Shown: in pieces, positions 58,241 through 64,000 of the stretch
Layout: each line of letters opens with the position of its first letter
How positions within the stretch are numbered: position 1 is the first letter of the stretch
Assembly: GCA_027559495.1 (NCBI GenBank)
Contig: JAMXSV010000028.1
Location: forward strand, 2,914,001 to 2,978,000
Length of the DNA stretch: 64,000 nucleotides
Direction of reading: 5' to 3'
Source of the DNA: Aurifilum marmelostoma
Taxonomy: Eukaryota > Ascomycota > Sordariomycetes > Diaporthales > Cryphonectriaceae
Position numbers and translations under genes: made by a program
Notes under the pieces: model-generated
Databases searched by the model: none
The model's input: only the letters and a program-made list of their open reading frames with translations
What the model was told of the DNA's origin: nothing

Positions 58241-59166
58241 TTACCATGGCACCGTCCCATCAACATCAGTAAAGGTATTCGTCTCGCCGTCCGGCCCCAA
58301 GGTCGCCAGCCGGCACGCATTGATTGCGCCATGCTCTGCCGGCATTCTTCCCGCATACGCATCTGAGCAAAGAAGATTAATCAGCATTCACTCTTTTCAG
58401 ACTGCTGGCGTGTCTGAATGCTGCTTCGTGAGAAGGGCGCGAGGGCAGATCGCTCTCAGGATGACAGTTCTCGCGAGCCGAGATCAGAAATAGTGTGTGC
58501 TGCAGGGGAACAGAGGAAAAAATGAGACCGCGGATCGAACTTACTCAGATTCGTTGCACAGTGACCAGGGCAGCAGATGTTGATCTTCCAGTCGTTCCTT
58601 CCGTCAAACTTTGCCGAATAGAACAGGCCGAGCATGGTCATGGCCGTCTTGGAGATGGTGTAAGGCTCCCACGGTAGTTTTCTAGACTGCTCACTGGTGG
58701 CCTTGAAGGTAAGGGAGCCGATGCTGGAGGACATGAAGACGATGCGCTTCGTGAGTGTGGATTTTTCGAGCAGCGGGATGAAGTTCTCGGTCACGACCTG
58801 AGTGCCGGCGACATTGGTGTTGTATATGTCGAGATACTCGCCGCGGACACTATTGGGCTTCCCGTCGGCTGCCTTGGGGGCACCCGATATACCGGCGTTG
58901 TTGACGAGGACGTCGATATGACCATGTTTCTCGCTAACTGTCTTGGCTGCAGCCTCGATGGACTCGTCCGAGGTCATATCCAGCAAGAGCGGCTCAACAG
59001 ACAGACCCTGGGACGCAAGCTTCTGGGCTGCCTCCTCAATCGCTTCCTTCCTGCGTCCGGCCATGATGATGTGGTAGTCCTTTTGGTCCGTAGCAAGTTT
59101 CTTGGAGATCTCGAAGCCCAGACCCTGGTTGGCACCGGTGACGAGCACGATAGTCTTGGCAGTCAT
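58241..59166 (-). CDS. Carbonyl-reductase-like short-chain dehydrogenase, 247 aa
   Basis: Soluble NADP(H)-type SDR. Exon 1 is 59166-58545 and a short last exon is 58362-58241. The GTAAGT donor at 58544 and the CTCAG acceptor join in frame to complete CATNLN and give a C-terminus ending DVDGTVPW, typical of this family. TGANQGLG lies at residues 10-17, NNAG at 89-92, the active-site Ser in MSSSIGSL (about 146-152) and Tyr169/Lys173 (EPYTISK). Arg38-Arg39 after the second strand favours NADP(H). Reading through the intron would instead give a 276-aa frame with an unrelated tail and an upstream start; both are rejected in favour of MTAKTIVLVTG. The substrate is unknown; C-factor and carbonyl reductases reduce varied carbonyls. 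Confidence 0.9.
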
Positions 59167-59944
59167 TTTCGATGATAACTTCACGCTTGGTTGATGCGGC
59201 TTGCAGGTCGGATGGAGTGATTGAGTAGTAGTAACTTGATGATGAGCCTTGAAGCGTAGTCCTCCTCTCAGGACTGTCTCATCCACCGATACTTATACGT
59301 GAGCCTGCCTGGTAGATTCGTCATCGTTACTGTCAACCTCGCGTCGTGGGCCGGATTTGTTAGAGCAAAAACCGAGACACGAAAGGAGACAGGGAAATGG
59401 CTGCCAGACGAGAGCTCTGATATTCTCGTGCTTCGACTACCTCGTCCTAATGTACGAGGTCGAACCTCCGCTGAAAGCAGTGGTCGGCTTGTAAGGGGTC
59501 CGAGGAATTTATGGCGATTAGGCCTTAGCTCCGAGCGACCGGCCAAGGCGCTACAGCAGCCCCATGCGCTAGTCGGAGGAGAAATGTGGTTGGTCGGAGG
59601 AAGCTGCCGACGGATACACGCTCGCTTCATGACATTAACAAAACATTCGCTGCTTTGTGCTGATTAATTCGCAGGTTGTGGCGTCCCGCAGGACATAAAG
59701 ATGACTTGCAAGATTGGATGCCAGATTGTCCCGTTGTCCGAGGGAGCATAGGCTCTCAGCGTGGGCACATGGAACGGTGCTTGATGCTGATAAAGTTTCG
59801 CAGCCCGCACATTGTCCGGATGTTGTGGGAACATGGGCGGAACGTACCAACTTCACCTTGAAGCGTCCCAACTGCAGCAGCTTATCTTTCTGCATCTCTA
59901 CTCCCGGGCGGTGTGGTATAGTCTGAGCACTCATGCTCATGAGC
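59167..59944. other. Intergenic, tandem minus-strand genes
   Basis: Promoter of the SDR gene and 3' flank of sld5. No gene is supported. Confidence 0.6.
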
Positions 59945-60844
59945 TCATACAAGCTCAGCGTTACCAGCGTCGACCAGAGATTTTGCGTCGGACCATCTCA
60001 GGATGAGGATGTCTCCGTTCTTCCCATCCATGCTGCCGTCCTCGTCTGTGCCCCTTCCCACGACCAGGCAGTCTCTCAGCAGGCGGATGAAGACTGCTGT
60101 GTCGAGATCTGGCGTGTCGATCATGCTGATGTTGCCGGCCGTGTCGTTGAGGTTCTGCAGGTTCGGTGGGAACGAGGACAAGAACGAGGAAAGGTAGTGG
60201 TTATGGAGCATTGCTTGGTGGCGGGTCGCATAGGCGAGTTCCGTCTCGGAGAGGCGCGCGCGCATTGTGGGTGTGGAGAGGTAGTGCAGTGTGTGCTTGT
60301 CAATCTGTGGTCGAGTCACGGCAAGGTCAGCGTCGCTGTGATACAGAAGACCTGGTTCGTCGGCAACCTTCCGTTGCGCGCAATCCTCCTCTTCTCTTGG
60401 AAGCCTCAAGGTAGCCGGCTTCGAAGCGCGATCGAAGTGATTAAGTCGGACCTACCTTTGCTATCCTCGCGCGCACGTAGCTGCGCACGATGTATTTGTA
60501 TCGCTCCAGTTCGGTCTGGATTACGATCAGAGCGAAGTTGGTCTTTGGATCCATGTCGCCGGTCATGTCCTCGACCTTCTCGATCTGGGCCTTGATGCGG
60601 TGGTTGATGCGCTCGAAAAGGCCATCTGCTGGCCACCTATGTACGATCCCAAGCGTTAGTTCAGCTGCTCCGCGAGTCTCGTACAATATGGATGACAAGC
60701 AAAAGTGAATGATGCGCACTCTAGAAGCTCCGGGGCGCATCGCTCGGCAACCCAAGCACGCGTGAGGGCCTGCAAGTCGCGGATCTCGTGCGGTACCGTG
60801 TCGAAGCTGGGATCGACCTCGCGAAGGATGTCATCGATATCCAT
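59945..60844 (-). CDS. sld5: GINS complex subunit Sld5, 221 aa
   Basis: One of four GINS subunits; with Cdc45 and Mcm2-7 it forms the replicative CMG helicase. Three exons: 60844-60720, 60636-60456 and 60304-59945, all in frame. The N-terminus MDIDDILREVD, then PELLEWPADGLFERI, IVIQTELERYKYIVRSYVRARIAK (the A-domain helix characteristic of Sld5) and, after the second intron, IDKHTLHYL. The C-terminal B-domain covers the last 60 residues (TAVFIRLLRDC, GDILILRWSDAKSLVDAG). Length is normal for a fungal Sld5. It is transcribed divergently from the membrane-protein gene to the right. Confidence 0.93.
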
Positions 60845-62075
60845 AACGGTCGCTGTTCTTGTCCCACTCTATAGTCAGGCCTCTCTGCTTATACAGCTGT
60901 GTGGTGGCGACAATTCAGGAGAAGATAAATTACTTCTGCAGGGCGAGGTGACGCCTGTCTGAATTCCAGAACCGAACCTTTGGCGCGTCGCGATTACCAG
61001 GCCCCGAGAGCCACAGTGAGGGGTTGTGGGGCTGTCTCTATGGAGGGGCTGCCCTGGCAGGCTGGCGCCGGCACCTACTTAGGTACTGTTGTACACTACC
61101 ATAGTGCTGTGGTGTGCCTGTATTACTACCACTGCATAGGTACTGCTATACTACTAGGATACATCATCAGAACATCAGTACTAAAAAGTAATTGGCTGGA
61201 TACGTCAATATGTAATACTTGAATACTATTCAGGCATTTTTGGTCAGCCACATACCTTTCACTTGAGAAAGTGCACCATAAGTTAGCACTTTTGCTCTGA
61301 TGCTGAGCTCTCACGCTATTCAAATTTTCAACTGTGACAGTATAATCACTCACATAGACTCAAATGGTCTCCCATGTCTCTGGCGTAAAGTCCAAACCCC
61401 GTCCAGTGCCAGTGCTCTGCTCGTTCCTATGATGCCTAGACTCACAATCGCAGGGTCACCAGCCGAATACCATGTCGCTCTCGATTTGGGCATGTGTGCT
61501 TCATTGCCATATCTGAAGATTCTCCTATTGAAATTATGAAATGATGCTCTTGTCTTGATAACAGGTCCAGAAATGTGGACGAGAATTGTTATGAACATCG
61601 AGATATCGTCATGCATCAAGACCACCTTCCACCGTCGATCCCATAATTAAGTATTAAGTAGTTAGATCAAGTCCCAAGCTCATCAACCATGAGCTACCCG
61701 ATCTAGTCTGAGCACTTTTGATCCTACTACATCAAGATGCGTTGAGTGATGATCTATCCCACTTCCTAGTACGTGCAAATCTAACCCGTGCTAAGTTGCT
61801 ATGATTGGGTCCTAGGAAGGTCGGCTCCCTGACCCACAGGACAACTACGTGGCACTGGAAATGGTCTTATGTCAAGGAGAGAGAAAGTTGAGAGTAAACT
61901 AAAGACAAGACTTGCGAGATGGTATACAACTGCAGATATAAGTAGATGCAGTGCCTACATTGATCGAGGTTCTCCTTTCGAGGATATCCCACGTCTTGGT
62001 CTTTATACGTCGTAAGAAGTTACTCGGAATATTCTAGACCGTGCAGAATCCTTTGCTGCGGTAATTGCTCTTGCT
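60845..62075. other. Divergent intergenic region (1.2 kb)
   Basis: Lies between the sld5 start and the next gene start. Slightly AT-richer than its surroundings; short frames on both strands have no motif. Confidence 0.55.
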
Positions 62076-63554
62076 TTGGAAGCCAAAAAGAAAATCATAC
62101 ACATGGCCATGGCTTCGTCGCTCACATCGATCAACTGGTGGCCCTACGCGGCCTCTGTCTATTATACAGAGCCCACGAGATCACCAGTCTCAGCAACCCC
62201 CTCATGGACCACTGTTCGCTGGAGACCTTCATCGTCCTCCCCAACACCATCCTCTTCTGACTGGTCCTCCTCGTTTCCGTTCCCTGCCTCCTCGTCCGTC
62301 TTTTTCTCTTCCTCTTCTTTGGCGACCACGTACGCCTCCAGCCAGAAGACGCCTCCTCCAGGCCCCAATCCGACGCCGATGCCCCAAGATATGACAGCAG
62401 CAGTCGACCAGGATCAGCTTGGTTCAAAGCTCAGCAAGACAGAGATAATCTGGATAGGGGCTGTCATAGGCTTTGTGGTCCTGTAAGAAGCCATTCCCTA
62501 GATCACTCTTCAACCATCTCCAATATGTTTGAACAAAACCGACTGACCCTGATGTTTTGGTTTCCACTCTAGAGTTGCGGTCTTCCTGACCATCTTCATA
62601 GTGTTCATTCGCCGCCGGTCTCGTCGGGTCCAAGTCTATCAAGATGGGCCACGAAACCCAACCATATGGACCAGGCCCTTCAGGCCTTTCAGCCAGAGCC
62701 CAAGCCAGAGCAGACCCAGAATGTGGGCCGACGTCCCTGTCTCTGAGCCACGCCGTACAGGTCGGTCATGTCGAGCGCTCCTCCCCTGGGGCTTGAACGG
62801 GGAGCACCGAAAGAGTTTCTCGCCTGCCGCTCCCCAGCCTGCCCGGCTCCCGCAGGAACGAGTCGTCGACATTGGCTTCTCCTCGGGTACCGATGTAGAC
62901 CGCGTCCAGACACAGGCGGTCCAGAATCTGCCGTCCAGCGTGGAGTTTTATCCTGGCAAGGGCATCGACCAGATACAGGTGCGGACCACGCATATCGTGC
63001 CGCAGCACCAGGCCGCCAGCGGAAACAGAGGCTATGACCTCTTCATCGGGGCAAGGGACCAGCTCCGGCTCAACGCGGCCGTGAACATGTTCCACCGGGC
63101 GAGACAGGAACTCGGGCAACACGCTGCGGCTCATAGCGATGCACGACCGCCACGGCGATCCGCCACGCCATCTTCTAGTGGTGATGACAGCCTGCTGGAG
63201 GGAGGCGCCAGCCTGAGACGGTTCAAGACCATTCGGCACTACGTCTGCAGCCATGGACCACGGAGCTCAAGCAGCCTATCGCAGGGTAGAGGTGCGTCTT
63301 CAGGCGCGGCCGCCTCAGCTGCAGAAGAGGGTGTCGAGGTACACTCAGAAGAAGAGGGGCCAGCAGGTGCTGCCGTCGTCGACAACAACGGGCTGTCTTC
63401 GCTCCACAGGACGCCGTCCGATCACGCGAGCAGCATCAGTTCAATAACCGATGTCGCCCCTGCGTCCGCCATCATGGCTGTGAGAAAGAACGCATTGTCT
63501 GCTATCATCATCAACATTGGCGGTCGATCATCAGCGCAGCGTCCTCAAGTCTGA
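62076..63554 (+). CDS. Ser-rich single-pass membrane protein, 462 aa
   Basis: Two exons, 62076-62482 and 62573-63554; the GTAAGA donor and CTCTAG acceptor restore a continuous hydrophobic segment. Residues about 40-110 are Ser/Thr/Pro-rich (likely O-glycosylated outside the cell). Residues 123-147 form one transmembrane helix (IIWIGAVIGFVVL continuing VAVFLTIFIVFI) followed by RRRSRR, giving N-out/C-in topology. The cytosolic tail of about 310 residues is basic and Ser-rich, with DIGFSSGTDVDRVQTQAV as its most ordered part. The architecture recalls wall-sensor-like fungal proteins, but there is no WSC Cys pattern and no clear signal peptide. Met10 or Met12 (62103, 62109) could be the start, or an upstream exon could be missing. 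Confidence 0.72.
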
Positions 63555-64000
63555 GCACAAGTGGCTGCCCGCTCCTTGGGCATGAAAAATTGAGATTCTT
63601 CGTTTTTTTGGGGGGAGGGGTGCTGGTGGATCTGCATGCTTTATACACTCCTTTTTCGCTCTAAATTTTAGAAATATGGTGCATGGGGCTCGGAAAATCA
63701 GAATCGGGTGATTCTGGTATCATGGTAATTCTGGGATTTTGGCGTTTGAACTGGTGGTGCAGTTGTTATTCCAGCTCTAACAAGATCAAAAACACGTTAT
63801 TGATGATTGAAAAGTTTCCATCGTTAATTGATGGGCATAGTTTTTTCCTGGGCCAAGAAATATCGCAATGGATATAGATGCATACTTGAGATCGTTCTCC
63901 CAGCTATGACTTCTGGTAATAAATAAGAGAAAGTTGTGCGAAACGGTACCAAATAACTCAGTGTATTCCGCGTAAACAACTTGTTGCCAATCAAATCCTC
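63555..64000. other. 3' flank to window end
   Basis: Non-coding sequence after the last stop codon; a G-rich run lies near 63,611-63,618. No gene is seen. Confidence 0.6.

Noticed and set aside
57978..58493. 171-codon + strand frame
   Set aside because: It overlaps the last exon and intron of the SDR on the opposite strand and has no domain.

Overview
The window reads as nuclear DNA of a filamentous ascomycete (Pezizomycotina). The gene families, and my recollection of a large orphan family seen mainly in Sordariomycetes, suggest that class, but I could not run a search. Genes have short introns (about 60-180 bp) with GTRNGY-like donors and YAG acceptors. They are GC-rich and well spaced, and they sit next to a very AT-rich block of dead transposons with the C:G to T:A damage typical of repeat-induced point mutation (RIP). 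There are no operons, CRISPR arrays or rRNA genes, and I found no tRNA gene.

Left third (1-20,991): a nested transposon block. The oldest layer is one Ty1/copia pol gene on the + strand. Its reading frame runs 2744-3112, then 10814-11335, then 18878 to about 20,700, and remains one continuous frame once the insertions are removed. Three Ty3/gypsy chromoviruses have inserted into it: a minus-strand copy cut by the window edge (1-2739), a complete minus-strand copy (3113-10808, 532-bp LTRs, TSD TTTTA) and a complete plus-strand copy (11336-18872, 459-bp LTRs, TSD TAATA). All coding parts are ruined by TAA/TAG codons. Both complete copies also carry an antisense reading frame between the chromodomain and the 3' LTR. 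The block ends at a candidate copia LTR (20774-20991), only about 30 bp from the stop codon of the first cellular gene.

Right two thirds (21,021-64,000): fifteen cellular genes. In order they are a membrane-associated short-chain dehydrogenase (-); a fused pseudouridine-monophosphate glycosidase/pseudouridine kinase (-); a GPI-type secreted glycoprotein (+); the U3 processome protein Utp18 (+); a small conserved fungal orphan (-); a Pif1-family helicase (+, with one extra base in a G run); a 1401-aa orphan with a C-terminal membrane segment (+); an F-box protein (-); methylmalonate-semialdehyde dehydrogenase (-); calnexin (-); methylthioribulose-1-phosphate dehydratase (+, with one extra base in a C run); a small Cys/Ser-rich GPI-type protein (-); a carbonyl-reductase-like SDR (-); the GINS subunit Sld5 (-); and a Ser-rich single-pass membrane protein (+).

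Most are housekeeping genes without a shared pathway. The loosest thematic link is pyrimidine salvage and catabolism: pseudouridine breakdown yields uracil, and MMSDH acts at the distal end of valine and thymine breakdown. Their 20-kb separation makes a functional cluster unlikely. The most distinctive signals are in the transposon block: near-complete loss of CpA except in GpCpA, RIP damage that fades at the outer edge of each element, antisense Cys-rich/coiled-coil frames, and two LTR types on similar bodies.
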